From a bacterium BMS3Bbin14 (GTDB lineage: Bacteria > Desulfobacterota > Desulfobulbia > Desulfobulbales > Desulfobulbaceae): DNA of 64,000 bases. Shown piece after piece: positions 1 through 7,496 of the stretch (positions are counted from its first letter, which is position 1; each line of letters begins with the position of its first letter). Under the pieces are notes generated by a model. It worked only from the letters and a program-made list of their open reading frames with translations. It did not search any database and was not told the DNA's origin. Both the position numbers and the translations under genes were made by a program. Location: positions 186,001 to 250,000 of the forward strand of contig BDTX01000021.1 in assembly GCA_002897615.1 (NCBI GenBank), given 5' to 3'.

Positions 1-389
1 ATCAGGTGGTGTTTTTTCAGTGCGTTTTGCAGGTCGCCGTTGATCACTCCCGGTTCAACCACGGCGATCATGTTGTCCGGATCAATCTCCAGGATCCGGT
101 TCATCCGGCTGGTCGCCAGGACCAGGCCGCCGGCGACCGGCAGGCTCCCGCCGGTCATGCCGCTGCCGGCGCCGCGGGGCACCACCGGGAACCGGTATTC
201 ATTGGCCAGTTTCAGGATGGCGGCGATCTCTTCGGTGGTGTCGGGGAAGGCAACCGCCTCGGGCTGAAATATGCGCCCCGTACCGTCGTAACTGTAACAG
301 CTCAGCTCTTCGGCCGCAGTGGTCAGCCGTTCGTTGCCGACGATTCCCTGCAGTTTTTTTATAATCTTCCTGTCCATATTCCCGACCAT
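1..389 (-). CDS. glcD: Glycolate oxidase subunit GlcD-like FAD-linked oxidase, N-terminal fragment
   Basis: Only the N-terminal ~129 residues are inside the window; the gene continues past the left edge. Read on the minus strand, the protein opens MVGNMDRKIIKKLQ and contains the FAD-binding (PCMH/FAD_binding_4) segment with VVPRGAGSGMTGGSLPV around residues 65-80, then MNRILEIDPDNMIAVVEPG. This is the pattern of GlcD/D-lactate dehydrogenase flavoproteins, which oxidise 2-hydroxyacids such as glycolate or lactate and pass electrons to an Fe-S partner. The ATG at 389 gives the longest frame, and an in-frame ATG at 377 is an alternative; neither has a strong Shine-Dalgarno. A family 1 element lies upstream. 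Whether it is GlcD or a D-lactate dehydrogenase cannot be decided from this fragment. Confidence 0.85.
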   Translation of the reverse strand, partial: MVGNMDRKIIKKLQGIVGNERLTTAAEELSCYSYDGTGRIFQPEAVAFPDTTEEIAAILKLANEYRFPVVPRGAGSGMTGGSLPVAGGLVLATSRMNRILEIDPDNMIAVVEPGVINGDLQNALKKHHL

Positions 390-468
390 ACTGAAAAGAG
401 CGGCGGGAAACCAGATTTTTTACGGAAAATTATTGAAAATATTGTTATTCAACACGTCATGTTATTAT

Positions 469-595
469 CATGGATCCGTTCCCGGGCGGACCGCGGGGCG
501 GCGCGGTGCAGACCTGGGAATGAGTTTGTTTGACAATGACGCAATAAATTCCACATATTGCACAGGGTGTCACCTCAAGCCGTCACGGATTCAGG
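469..595 (+). mobile_element. Family 1 MITE-like element, copy 1 (short form)
   Basis: A 127-bp copy with imperfect terminal inverted repeats: the left end reads CATGGATCCGTTCCCGGG and the right end CCGTCACGGATTCAGG. A perfect 5-bp direct repeat ATTAT (464-468 and 596-600) flanks it and looks like a target-site duplication. It contains the family core AATAAATTCCACATATTGCA and a G+C-rich palindrome near 485-510. It has no transposase gene. It sits between glcD (minus) and ddl (plus). The rest of this 383-bp gap (601-772) shows only the ddl ribosome-binding site. Confidence 0.85.
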
Positions 596-772
596 ATTAT
601 ATTTGAACGAGAATGCTCTTGCCGCACAGTGGGACCTGCCGCCGAACCACGGGGAAGCACGGGATTTTTTTGTGCCGCCCGGTCATTGCGTGGATTCCGT
701 GGTCCGGATCTTCAGGCGTGCGGCCTTAAGCAGGGGGGTGGGTGAGATGAAAGCGGATCCCGGGGAGGAACT

Positions 773-1702
773 ATGAGCAGATTACGACTGGCCCTCATCG
801 CCGGCGGCACATCAGGGGAACGGGAGGTGTCGCTGCAGGGCGCGGCGGGAGTGGCCAGGGCGCTGGACCCTCAGAAATATAAAGTCAGCCGTTATGATCC
901 GGCAACCGATCTGCCCCGGCTTGCCGCGGATGCCGCGCAACTTGATGTGGCGTTTATTCTGCTGCACGGTATTCACGGCGAGGACGGGACCATGCAGGGC
1001 TTTCTTGAGCTGCTCGGCATTCCCTACCAGGGCGCGGGCGTGCTGGGCAGTGCCCTGGCCATGGACAAAAACCTGGCCAAGACCCTCTATCGGCTGCACG
1101 GCCTGCCCGTGGCCTCGTGGGAGATGGCAAGTCCTGGTGATGTCCGGGACCCGGGGCCGCTGCTTGAGCGGTTGCGGCCGCCGCTGGTGGTCAAACCGGT
1201 CCGGCAGGGCTCCAGTATCGGGATGTCCATTGTCCGGGAGGCGGGGGAACTGTCCGGGGCCCTGCGCCAGGCCTTTGCCCATGACCGCCAGGTCATGGTG
1301 GAGGAGTTTATCCGGGGCCGGGAGATCACCGTCGGCGTGCTCGGTAACGATGAGCTGACTGCCCTGCCGCTGGTGGAGGTTATTCCGGGGGAGCAGTATG
1401 ATTTTTTTGATTACGAGGCCAAGTACAAACCAGGCGCAAGCCGGGAGGTGTGCCCGGCCGAGGTCGGTGACGGGATCAGGAGCAAGGCGCAGGAGTATGG
1501 TCTTATCGCCCACCGCGTCCTGCAACTGCGGGGCTACAGCCGCACCGACATGATTGTTCGGGACGGGGACATTTTTATTCTGGAAACCAATACCATCCCG
1601 GGAATGACGCCGACCAGCCTGCTGCCGCAGGCCGCCGCGCAGGCCGGGCTCTCGTTTTCAGCCCTGCTTGACCGGTTGATCGAACTGGCTCGGGAACGGT
1701 GA
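773..1702 (+). CDS. ddl: D-alanine--D-alanine ligase
   Basis: This cytoplasmic ATP-grasp enzyme joins two D-alanines for peptidoglycan precursor synthesis. At 309 residues it has the normal family length. Visible signatures are the N-terminal GGTSGEREVSL, then HGIHGEDGTMQGFLELLGI (residues ~64-82), the ATP-binding VVKPVRQGSSIGMS (~140-153), EEFIRGREITVGVLG (~180-195) and the C-terminal metal-binding ETNTIPGMTPTSLLPQ (~270-285). The ATG at 773 is preceded by GGGAGGAACT, a strong ribosome-binding site. It converges with serS. The usual mur/fts division neighbours are absent, although an ftsB-like gene lies 2.8 kb downstream. Confidence 0.95.
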   Translation: MSRLRLALIAGGTSGEREVSLQGAAGVARALDPQKYKVSRYDPATDLPRLAADAAQLDVAFILLHGIHGEDGTMQGFLELLGIPYQGAGVLGSALAMDKNLAKTLYRLHGLPVASWEMASPGDVRDPGPLLERLRPPLVVKPVRQGSSIGMSIVREAGELSGALRQAFAHDRQVMVEEFIRGREITVGVLGNDELTALPLVEVIPGEQYDFFDYEAKYKPGASREVCPAEVGDGIRSKAQEYGLIAHRVLQLRGYSRTDMIVRDGDIFILETNTIPGMTPTSLLPQAAAQAGLSFSALLDRLIELARER

Positions 1703-1744
1703 TAAACACGGCTTTTCCGTGCCGGCAGGATTCTCTGTCGCCCC

Positions 1745-3016
1745 TTAAAAACGCTTTTCAAAATAGGGCTGCAGGACCTCCGGCAACCGTACCGTTCCGT
1801 CCTCCTGCTGGTAATTTTCCATGATGGCCAGCAGGGTCCTGCCGACGGCCAGGCCGCTGCCGTTCAGAGTATGCACCAGGCGGCTTTTCTTTTCGCCGGC
1901 CGGCCGGTAGCGGATCCCCATGCGCCGGGCCTGGAAGTCATGGTAGTTGGAGCAGGAGGATATCTCCCGATAGGCGCTCTGCCCCGGCAGCCACACTTCG
2001 ATGTCATAGGTCCTGGCGGCGGAGAAACCGAGATCGCCGCCGCAGAGCTGCACGACCCGGTAGGGCAGGCGCAGCAGTTGCAGTACCTCTTCGGCATCGG
2101 CCAGCAAGGCGTTCAGTTCCTGCTCCGATGTTTGCGGCGTGGTGAATTTGACCAGTTCCACCTTTTCAAACTGGTGCTGGCGGATAAGGCCTCTCGTATC
2201 TTTGCCGTATGATCCGGCCTCGGAGCGGAAACAGGGGGTGTAGGCCGTATATTTCAGCGGCAGGTCATCCTCGGCCAGGGTCTCGCCGCTGTGAATATTG
2301 GTGACCGGCACCTCGGCCGTGGGAATCAGCCACAGGTCCCAGCCCTGGATGCGAAACAGGTCGTCGGCGAATTTGGGTAGCTGGCCGGTGCCGGTCATGG
2401 TCTTGCTGTTGACCAGGAACGGCGGCAGTATCTCGGTGTAGCCGTGTTTCTGGGTATGAAGGTCGAGGAAGAAATTGACGAGCGCCCTGGAGAGGCGGGA
2501 GCCGAAACCCTTGAGGATGGCGAACCGCGCTCCGGCCAGCTTGGCCGAGGTCTCGAAATCCAGGATGTCCAGCTCTTCGCCGATTTCCCAGTGCGGCCGC
2601 GGCGTAAAGGTAAACTCCGGAATCTCCCCCCACTTCCTGATCTCGATGTTGTCACTGTCGTTGTCGCCCTCGGGCACGGAGTCGTCGCACAGGTTGGGAA
2701 TGGCCATGACAATGTCGTTCAGGCGCGTCTGCACCTCGGCCAGTTCATTGTCCAGCTCCCTGATCCGGGCCGAAACCTCGCGCATCTTGGTGATGAGAGG
2801 CTCGGCCTGGTCATGGGCGCCGGTCTTTTTCAGCTCGGCAATCTCCTGGGAAACCGTATTGCGCAGGTTTTTCAGACTTTCAACCTCGCCGAGCAGGGCG
2901 AGTCGCCGGGAATCGGTCGCGGTAAACCGGTCAATGATGGCCGGGTCAAGGCGGCGCAGGGCGGTTTTTTTTCGTACCAGGTCGATATGTTCACGGATAA
3001 AGCGTAATTCAAGCAT
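1745..3016 (-). CDS. serS: Seryl-tRNA synthetase
   Basis: This class II aminoacyl-tRNA synthetase charges tRNA-Ser with serine. At 423 residues it is of standard length. The N-terminal ~110 residues form the long two-helix coiled-coil arm (charged, E/K/R-rich) that grips tRNA-Ser. The catalytic domain has the TAEVPVTN substrate-binding stretch, motif 2 ([20 protein letters not shown]) and motif 3 ([19 protein letters not shown], near the C terminus). The start [10 protein letters not shown] is the typical SerRS N terminus and is kept, although the upstream ribosome-binding site is weak. It converges with ddl, with 42 bp between them and no clear terminator. Confidence 0.97.
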   Translation of the reverse strand: MLELRFIREHIDLVRKKTALRRLDPAIIDRFTATDSRRLALLGEVESLKNLRNTVSQEIAELKKTGAHDQAEPLITKMREVSARIRELDNELAEVQTRLNDIVMAIPNLCDDSVPEGDNDSDNIEIRKWGEIPEFTFTPRPHWEIGEELDILDFETSAKLAGARFAILKGFGSRLSRALVNFFLDLHTQKHGYTEILPPFLVNSKTMTGTGQLPKFADDLFRIQGWDLWLIPTAEVPVTNIHSGETLAEDDLPLKYTAYTPCFRSEAGSYGKDTRGLIRQHQFEKVELVKFTTPQTSEQELNALLADAEEVLQLLRLPYRVVQLCGGDLGFSAARTYDIEVWLPGQSAYREISSCSNYHDFQARRMGIRYRPAGEKKSRLVHTLNGSGLAVGRTLLAIMENYQQEDGTVRLPEVLQPYFEKRF

Positions 3017-3215
3017 GATTCGTTTTTTTTGTTTTCCAGGCGTTTATGGATGGACTCTTACTATCATGGCATTTGCCGGAAAGCAACTGCTATTGCAGTA
3101 ACAGTTCCCCATGGGCGACTACCCCGGGGGATACTCTGACCCTACCTATTGCATTGCTTTTCCTGAACCTGTCTGCTACTCTGAGCTGATCGTGAAAATC
3201 GTGGTTCCCTGACTC

Positions 3216-3974
3216 TTGAAATCCGGCCCTGATCTTTTGGAAATACATCAAAATATTGCCATATTTCTTACCGAGCTGCGCCGCTCGGTCCGGTCGCTTG
3301 GTCTGAGCATCATCGCGCTGACCGTGGCGCTCTTTTTTCTGTCGAACAACCTGCTGCTGGCCATGCAGGATCATCTGAACGAGAAACTGTACTTTTTTTC
3401 CGTGGCCGGGCCTTTCCTGGCCCATGTCAAGGTCGCCTTTTTCGGAGCCCTGTTTCTGCTGATGCCCTGGATCATGTACGTGGTCTGGAAGGGCCTGGGC
3501 CGTCCTTTCGGGGTGACCGGCAGGACCTTGTTCTGGTTTGTGCTTGCCACCTGTTTTCTTTTCTATGCCGGGACGTTGTTCTGCTATCTGCTCACTTTGC
3601 CTTATGGCATCAGCTTTCTGCTGAGCTATCAGTCCAAGGATTTGCGGCCGGTTATCTCGGTGAGCCGTTTTGTCAATTTCGTGATTATTTTCATTCTTGC
3701 CTTTGGGGTGATTTTCGAGTTGCCGGTCTTTATGGTGTTCAGTGCCAGGGTCGGTGTGTCTCGAAAGGTTTTTGAGAAAAACCGGCGTTATGCCGTTCTG
3801 ATCATTGCCATCCTGGCGGCGGTGCTGACCCCGACTCCCGACATTTTCAACATGGCGCTCATGGGTTGTCCCCTGTACCTGCTCTACGAGACCGGTATCA
3901 TGGTTATTCTTATTTTTAAGCTGGACCAGAAGCGCCCGGGGACGACGGAGGTCAGCGGCTATAAGGACGGGTAG
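3216..3974 (+). CDS. tatC: TatC-family protein, divergent
   Basis: This is a polytopic inner-membrane protein of the twin-arginine translocase TatC family, 252 residues long, with six predicted membrane helices. The family features seen are FLTELRRS near residue 16 (the HLxELR region), LLMPWIMYVVWKGL, FGVIFELPVF and the C-terminal LTPTPDIFNMALMGCPLYL. The start is a TTG at 3216, and no ATG lies further upstream in frame. The region that normally carries the signal-peptide-binding glutamate (Glu103 in E. coli, in LYKHERR) reads FGVTGRT here, with no acidic residue. No tatA or tatB is nearby. It could be a functional TatC using partners elsewhere, or a specialised paralogue. Confidence 0.85.
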   Translation: MKSGPDLLEIHQNIAIFLTELRRSVRSLGLSIIALTVALFFLSNNLLLAMQDHLNEKLYFFSVAGPFLAHVKVAFFGALFLLMPWIMYVVWKGLGRPFGVTGRTLFWFVLATCFLFYAGTLFCYLLTLPYGISFLLSYQSKDLRPVISVSRFVNFVIIFILAFGVIFELPVFMVFSARVGVSRKVFEKNRRYAVLIIAILAAVLTPTPDIFNMALMGCPLYLLYETGIMVILIFKLDQKRPGTTEVSGYKDG

Positions 3975-3997
3975 CCGCAAGAGGAGTGGCGCCCGGC

Positions 3998-4420
3998 TCA
4001 GAATTCGATTATTTTGCAGCCGTGCTGTTGCAAAAGCGCCGCCGTGACTCCGATTTGCGGGGTCAGGCCGCAGGAGGGACTCCCGGCCTTCAGGTAGGCG
4101 GTTTTGATCCGCCGGGCCTGGGCAATGGCCAGGCACTGGCGGGCGCCCCGGATAAAGTTGTCGCTGACGTCAAGGCCGGCGCGATTGACAACCGCGGCCC
4201 GGCCGGCCAGCACCTCGTGGCCGTCGCCGCCGACCAGCTCGGCGGCCGTTCTCGGCGTGGGCAGGCCGCCAAGCTGTTCCGGGCATACCGGAATCCAGTT
4301 GCGGTTTTCCAGCTGCCGCAGGCAGGGGGGCGAAGGTTTGCTCCGGCCGTCATAGCGGGTGCAGAGTCCGGCAAGACAGGCGCTGACCAGACATCCTTCA
4401 GGGTTTGGCGGCGGCATCAT
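3998..4420 (-). CDS. DUF523-family cysteine-rich protein
   Basis: A 140-residue protein matching the DUF523 (YbbK-like) family, whose biochemical role is unknown. Family marks are the N-terminal CLVSACLAGLCTRYDG, the central PVCPEQLGGLPTPR and the C-terminal KAGSPSCGLTPQIGVTAALL. Five cysteines in the first 50 residues (10, 15, 20, 33, 46) and one near 115 suggest metal or Fe-S binding, but this is inference. It converges with tatC (24 bp between stops), and its 5' end lies next to the upstream region of the ftsB-like gene. No clear ribosome-binding site was seen before MMPPPNPEG. Confidence 0.85.
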   Translation of the reverse strand: MMPPPNPEGCLVSACLAGLCTRYDGRSKPSPPCLRQLENRNWIPVCPEQLGGLPTPRTAAELVGGDGHEVLAGRAAVVNRAGLDVSDNFIRGARQCLAIAQARRIKTAYLKAGSPSCGLTPQIGVTAALLQQHGCKIIEF

Positions 4421-4482
4421 GGCAGGACCGGGCAGCGCAGGACCGGGCAGCGGTTGATGGTGAATTTGATGCGGGACGGGTT

Positions 4483-4812
4483 ATGGTTTCCAGGCAACAA
4501 CAGGGATTGACCTTACAGGAGCGCCGGTTCCTCCGGCGCATTGTTGTGCTGGTCATTGTGTTCGGCATGCTCTGGCTCATTTTTGCGCCGGGCCGCGGCC
4601 TCTTAAGCTACAGGCGTCTGCAGAGCCGGATTGGCACCCTGGTCAGGGAAAACAAGGCCCTGGTAAAGCATAACGCCGAACTGCGGCACGATGTGGACCG
4701 GCTGCAACACGATGGCGCCTATCTTGAAGAACTGGCGCGGCAAAAGTACGGCCTGTTGAAGAAAAACGAGATGGTCTTCGAGTATAAGCCGGCAAAGAAA
4801 AAGAAAAAGTAA
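4483..4812 (+). CDS. ftsB: FtsB/DivIC-family septum formation initiator
   Basis: A small bitopic membrane protein of 109 residues. It has a short basic cytoplasmic N terminus, one membrane helix at about residues 20-36, and a leucine-rich coiled coil at about 43-78 (heptads around LVRENKALVKHNAEL). It ends with the family tail EELARQKYGLLKKNEMVFEY and a run of lysines. FtsB-type proteins join FtsL and FtsQ in the divisome. An ATG at 4483 preceded by GGGACGGG was chosen over upstream in-frame starts that would overlap the DUF523 gene. The TAA stop (4810-4812) lies inside the GTAAC terminus of the hairpin element that follows. Confidence 0.8.
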   Translation: MVSRQQQGLTLQERRFLRRIVVLVIVFGMLWLIFAPGRGLLSYRRLQSRIGTLVRENKALVKHNAELRHDVDRLQHDGAYLEELARQKYGLLKKNEMVFEYKPAKKKKK

Positions 4813-4917
4813 CTGTTCAGCTGCACTCCATCTTCGGGCGATCAGGCCGCCTCACATAGCTGTACTATAGATTCGTTGGCCTGCTTACCCAAATATGGAG
4901 CACATCTGAACAGTTAC
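4809..4917. repeat. Family 2 GTAA-hairpin element A
   Basis: A 109-nt imperfect palindrome. The first 12 bases (GTAACTGTTCAG) and last 12 (CTGAACAGTTAC) are exact inverse complements. A second stem pairs 5' GGGCGATCAGGCC with 3' GGCCTGCTTACCC around a loop containing CATAGCTGTACTATAG. It shares the arm core CTCCATCTT and the central TATAG with the other family members, while its terminal stem sequence is its own. The stop codon of the ftsB-like gene is bases 2-4 of the element. Confidence 0.75.
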
Positions 4918-4994
4918 AGGCCTCATAAATTTTGGTCCTTCTCTTCTGCCGGCAAGGGTTTAAATAAAAGCCGCACGGGCTTTCAAGGTCAGGC

Positions 4995-5210
4995 TCAGGA
5001 GAAGCCGGATTTTGAAGAGCAGCCGGAAAGGGCACCGGTCGGTATCGAGCTCCCGCCGTGGCTGACGCGGAAACTTGTGGTGGAGATTGTTTTTTTGACA
5101 TTCAGGCTGCTGCATTTTTTGCACTTGATTGTTTGCGCGGTTGAAGAGGCCGTGGTGAGTACCTCGAAATGGGCTTTACAGTCTTTGCAGACGTATTCAT
5201 AAATGGGCAT
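4995..5210 (-). CDS. FmdB-family zinc-ribbon protein
   Basis: A small cytoplasmic protein of 71 residues beginning MPIYEYVCKDCKAHFE, the standard start of FmdB/CxxC_CxxC_SSSS proteins. Two CxxC pairs (residues 8/11 and 30/33) form a zinc ribbon, and the tail is rich in glycine and serine. Members were first noted beside formylmethanofuran dehydrogenase genes, but their function is not settled. The ATG at 5210 is preceded by a strong GGAGGAT. It stands alone between the ftsB-like gene and the glycosylase-like gene. Confidence 0.85.
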   Translation of the reverse strand: MPIYEYVCKDCKAHFEVLTTASSTAQTIKCKKCSSLNVKKTISTTSFRVSHGGSSIPTGALSGCSSKSGFS

Positions 5211-5298
5211 TATTTGATCCTCCGGATTATGTATATCTTATATGATTATCAATATGTTGATCATGGTTCATTTTCCTCTGTTCGTCCTACTTTAAGCA

Positions 5299-6135
5299 TT
5301 GAGGTTGGAGTTGTCAGCTAAAAATTCGACAGCAGGGCCTCGCCGGGCCAGACAGCGGAAAGCGACGGCACAACTTGCCCGCGAACTCGGCAATGTGCTG
5401 AGGTTTCACCAGGCCCTGGGGATTAATGAATATCCTGGTTCGCCAGAGTTGCGCCGTTTTCTGGAAAAAAGGACGGCCGGGGTGGAGACGTCGCGGCCCG
5501 GAAGGATTGCAACCCCGGTCAAGCCGCCGCGTCCCCGGCCCGAAGCGGGAGAGCCGGCAGGCCCCCGGCTGCAGTGTCTTGAGCGGGAGGCGGCCTCCTG
5601 CAGCTTCTGCCCCCTGGCCGCCGGCCGCTTGGGGACCGTCCCGGGTTCGGGCGGCGAAAGTTCCGCGCTCATGGTGGTTGGGGACTGGTCGTTGCAGGAA
5701 AAGGACCATTTTTCGCCGGCAACCGTCTTCGGCCTTGATGATGATGCCCTGCTGACCAGGATGATGGCGGCCATCGGCTTCCAGCCCGGCGATATTTATG
5801 TGACCAACTGTGTCAAATGCTGCCCGCCGCCCGGACGACCGGACCCGGACCGTGCCTGCCTGGATGCCTGCTTTTCATTTTTAGAGCGGGAGATCGCCGC
5901 TGTCAGGCCCCGGTTGATCTGTGCCATGGGGGACATGGCGGCCAGGATGCTGCTGGGCCGCGAGGAGCCGCTGGTCCGCCTGCGCGGGCGGTTTTATCAG
6001 TTTCGCTACCAGGCCGGTCCGCCGGTCGCCGTGATGCCGACCTTTCATCCCCGTTTCCTCCGGCGGCATGAGGAGATGAAAAAGGGCACCTGGCTTGATC
6101 TGCAGGCCATCCGGCGCCATCTCGCCGGTCGTTGA
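5299..6135 (+). CDS. Uracil-DNA glycosylase superfamily protein (family 4-like, Fe-S)
   Basis: A 278-residue protein. The first ~90 residues are basic and proline-rich without a clear fold. The rest is a uracil-DNA glycosylase superfamily domain: CSFCPLAAGR (101-110), VTNCVKCCPPPGRPDPD (168-184), a further cysteine at 191, and FHPRFLRR (249-256) at the position of the HPS motif. The four spaced cysteine sites suggest a [4Fe-4S] cluster, as in family 4 enzymes. However, the usual first motif (GExPGxxED...PFVG) is replaced by VVGDWSLQEKDHFSP, so catalysis on uracil is uncertain. Several TTG codons (5299, 5305, 5311) could start translation. Confidence 0.75.
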   Translation: MRLELSAKNSTAGPRRARQRKATAQLARELGNVLRFHQALGINEYPGSPELRRFLEKRTAGVETSRPGRIATPVKPPRPRPEAGEPAGPRLQCLEREAASCSFCPLAAGRLGTVPGSGGESSALMVVGDWSLQEKDHFSPATVFGLDDDALLTRMMAAIGFQPGDIYVTNCVKCCPPPGRPDPDRACLDACFSFLEREIAAVRPRLICAMGDMAARMLLGREEPLVRLRGRFYQFRYQAGPPVAVMPTFHPRFLRRHEEMKKGTWLDLQAIRRHLAGR

Positions 6136-6188
6136 CCGCTGCGGGGTTACCCCGTTTCGGGCCAAGGTTTTGAGGCCGCAGTTTTTTA

Positions 6189-6770
6189 TCAGCGCGGTAT
6201 CAGCCGCTCCCAGTCCGGGGTGCCCGGCTCCGCCGGGGGGGTCCGCCGGTGTTGAGGGCGGCCGGCATTGAAGCATTTTCGTTCCGCCTCTATGCGGTCT
6301 GGCATGGAGAGCTTGATCATGTTACCGATATTTTCATCCATGTTTTTCAGGTTATGCTGCAGGGTAAGGGTGATGCGGTTGTTGTCCTTGTCCGTGAACT
6401 CCCACTTCCATGCCCGGACAATGCCGAAGGTGCCGCCCGTGAATTTATAGGGTTTGCCGAATTTTTTCGTATAACGCTCCAGGATCTGCCGGTAAAATTC
6501 AGCGCTCGAATCCTTGAACTTGAGCTTGATTTTAACTATTTCCCCGGGCCGGGCGCAGTCCCCGTAATAGATAACGCCCTTTCTGAAGCCCCCGGTTTCG
6601 TCGACGACCACCTGGTGCAGAAAGTTACGGTTACTGATGACATTGTAGTTGTTGATGGAAGCGCCCAGTCTGAAGCCGCCGATTTCATGGGGGGCGCGGT
6701 CTGCGGCAGCGGCAAGATGTGGTGCCAGAAGAATAGTGCAGAATACACAGGCAAGTTGTCGGATCGTCAT
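6189..6770 (-). CDS. Secreted protein of unknown function
   Basis: A 193-residue protein with a clear Sec signal peptide (MTIRQLACVFCTILLAPHLAAAA, cleavage about residue 23). The mature part begins APHEIGGFRLGASINNY, followed by a mixed alpha/beta stretch with YTKKFGKPYKFTGG, and the final ~35 residues are proline- and arginine-rich. The GGFRLG opening is seen in small periplasmic proteins of related bacteria, but no characterised domain is recognised. Stands alone. Hairpin element B begins about 70 bp upstream of its start. Confidence 0.7.
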   Translation of the reverse strand: MTIRQLACVFCTILLAPHLAAAADRAPHEIGGFRLGASINNYNVISNRNFLHQVVVDETGGFRKGVIYYGDCARPGEIVKIKLKFKDSSAEFYRQILERYTKKFGKPYKFTGGTFGIVRAWKWEFTDKDNNRITLTLQHNLKNMDENIGNMIKLSMPDRIEAERKCFNAGRPQHRRTPPAEPGTPDWERLIPR

Positions 6771-6838
6771 GCTCTCCTCCTCTTAACGGGCTTGATTTGC
6801 AGCACCGTCTCTCCCTTCATTTTTCTGCTGCTGCCGGC

Positions 6839-6990
6839 GTAACCGTTCACCAGAGGCAATAAACTACCCTCAACTCGTAACTGTCACCGTTCAGATGTGC
6901 CCCGGATTTGTTCGTTTCGCCCTCCGAGGTGTACTCCCTGTACCTGAGGAGGGCGAAACGGACAAAGATGGGGTGCAGGTGAACGGTTAC
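6839..6990. repeat. Family 2 GTAA-hairpin element B, flanked by a 9-bp direct repeat
   Basis: A 152-nt element running from GTAACCGTTCACC (6839-6851) to its exact inverse complement GGTGAACGGTTAC (6978-6990). A long inner stem pairs GTTCGTTTCGCCCTCC with GGAGGGCGAAACGGAC around a ~20-nt loop. The nine bases GCTGCCGGC occur immediately before (6830-6838) and immediately after (6991-6999), which looks like a target-site duplication. The stop codon of the downstream minus-strand cNMP gene (6987-6989) lies in the right terminus. Confidence 0.8.
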
Positions 6991-7496
6991 GCTGCCGGCT
7001 TGTCGAGCAGGGTATGCGTCTGGTCGATGAGGCGCCTGATCCGCCACCGGATAATGTCGGCAACCGCTTCGGAATACTGTTCTGAATATTGCTCCATGAC
7101 CTTGCGAAAAGCCTCTCTGGTCATGGAGAGCAGGGTCACGTCCGTCACCGCCCTGGCCGAGTAAAACCAGTCGAACTCGGCCAGCAGGGCAAGCTCGCCG
7201 AAAGAGTTGATTCCATCGGCGGCGAGGGTCTGCAACAGGAATTCCCGGCCGTTATGCTCTTCGCAGACGGCCACCGTGCCGGTCATGATGAGATACATGC
7301 GGTCGCCGGGCTCACCCTGCCTGATGATCGGCTCGTCTTTTTGAAAGTGCTCTCTTTGTGAGAGGTAGGCATAGAGCCGGAGCATTTCAAGCGGTATGTC
7401 GGCAAAGACGGGCTGACGCCGCAGAAAGGCCATGTTTTCCTGGAGGCTGCCGCGGCCGGGTGAGGCCATGTGCTCAGTGTTTCCGGGCGAGTTCAT
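6987..7496 (-). CDS. Cyclic-nucleotide-binding domain protein
   Basis: A 169-residue protein with a single cNMP-binding (CRP-type) beta-barrel. Residues ~55-130 include IIRQGEPGDRMYLIMTG, FGELALLAE (the phosphate-binding cassette region) and SARAVTDVTLLSM. A C-terminal helix follows, with no DNA-binding helix-turn-helix, so it is probably a regulatory or protein-binding module rather than a transcription factor. Its ATG at 7496 has a good AGGGAG ribosome-binding site and lies 23 bp inside the 3' end of the ABC transporter gene, so the two are probably translated together. The cassette reads FGELALLAE with no clear arginine, so the ligand is uncertain. Confidence 0.8.
   Translation of the reverse strand: MNSPGNTEHMASPGRGSLQENMAFLRRQPVFADIPLEMLRLYAYLSQREHFQKDEPIIRQGEPGDRMYLIMTGTVAVCEEHNGREFLLQTLAADGINSFGELALLAEFDWFYSARAVTDVTLLSMTREAFRKVMEQYSEQYSEAVADIIRWRIRRLIDQTHTLLDKPAA

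Noticed and set aside
469-595. A CRISPR array as explanation for the dispersed repeats
   Set aside because: Copies are kilobases apart, not regularly spaced, and no cas genes are present.
558-776. 72-codon frame just before ddl
   Set aside because: It begins inside MITE copy 1 and has no family match; its overlap with the ddl ribosome-binding site makes it unlikely.
812-1525. Long open frame on the minus strand opposite ddl
   Set aside because: It is antisense to a clear ddl gene, the sequence has no family signature, and it is explained by G+C-rich codon use.
3090-4136. 348-codon minus-strand frame opposite the tatC-like gene
   Set aside because: The composition is Gln/His/Arg-rich with no domain, while the plus-strand frame has TatC motifs and membrane helices.
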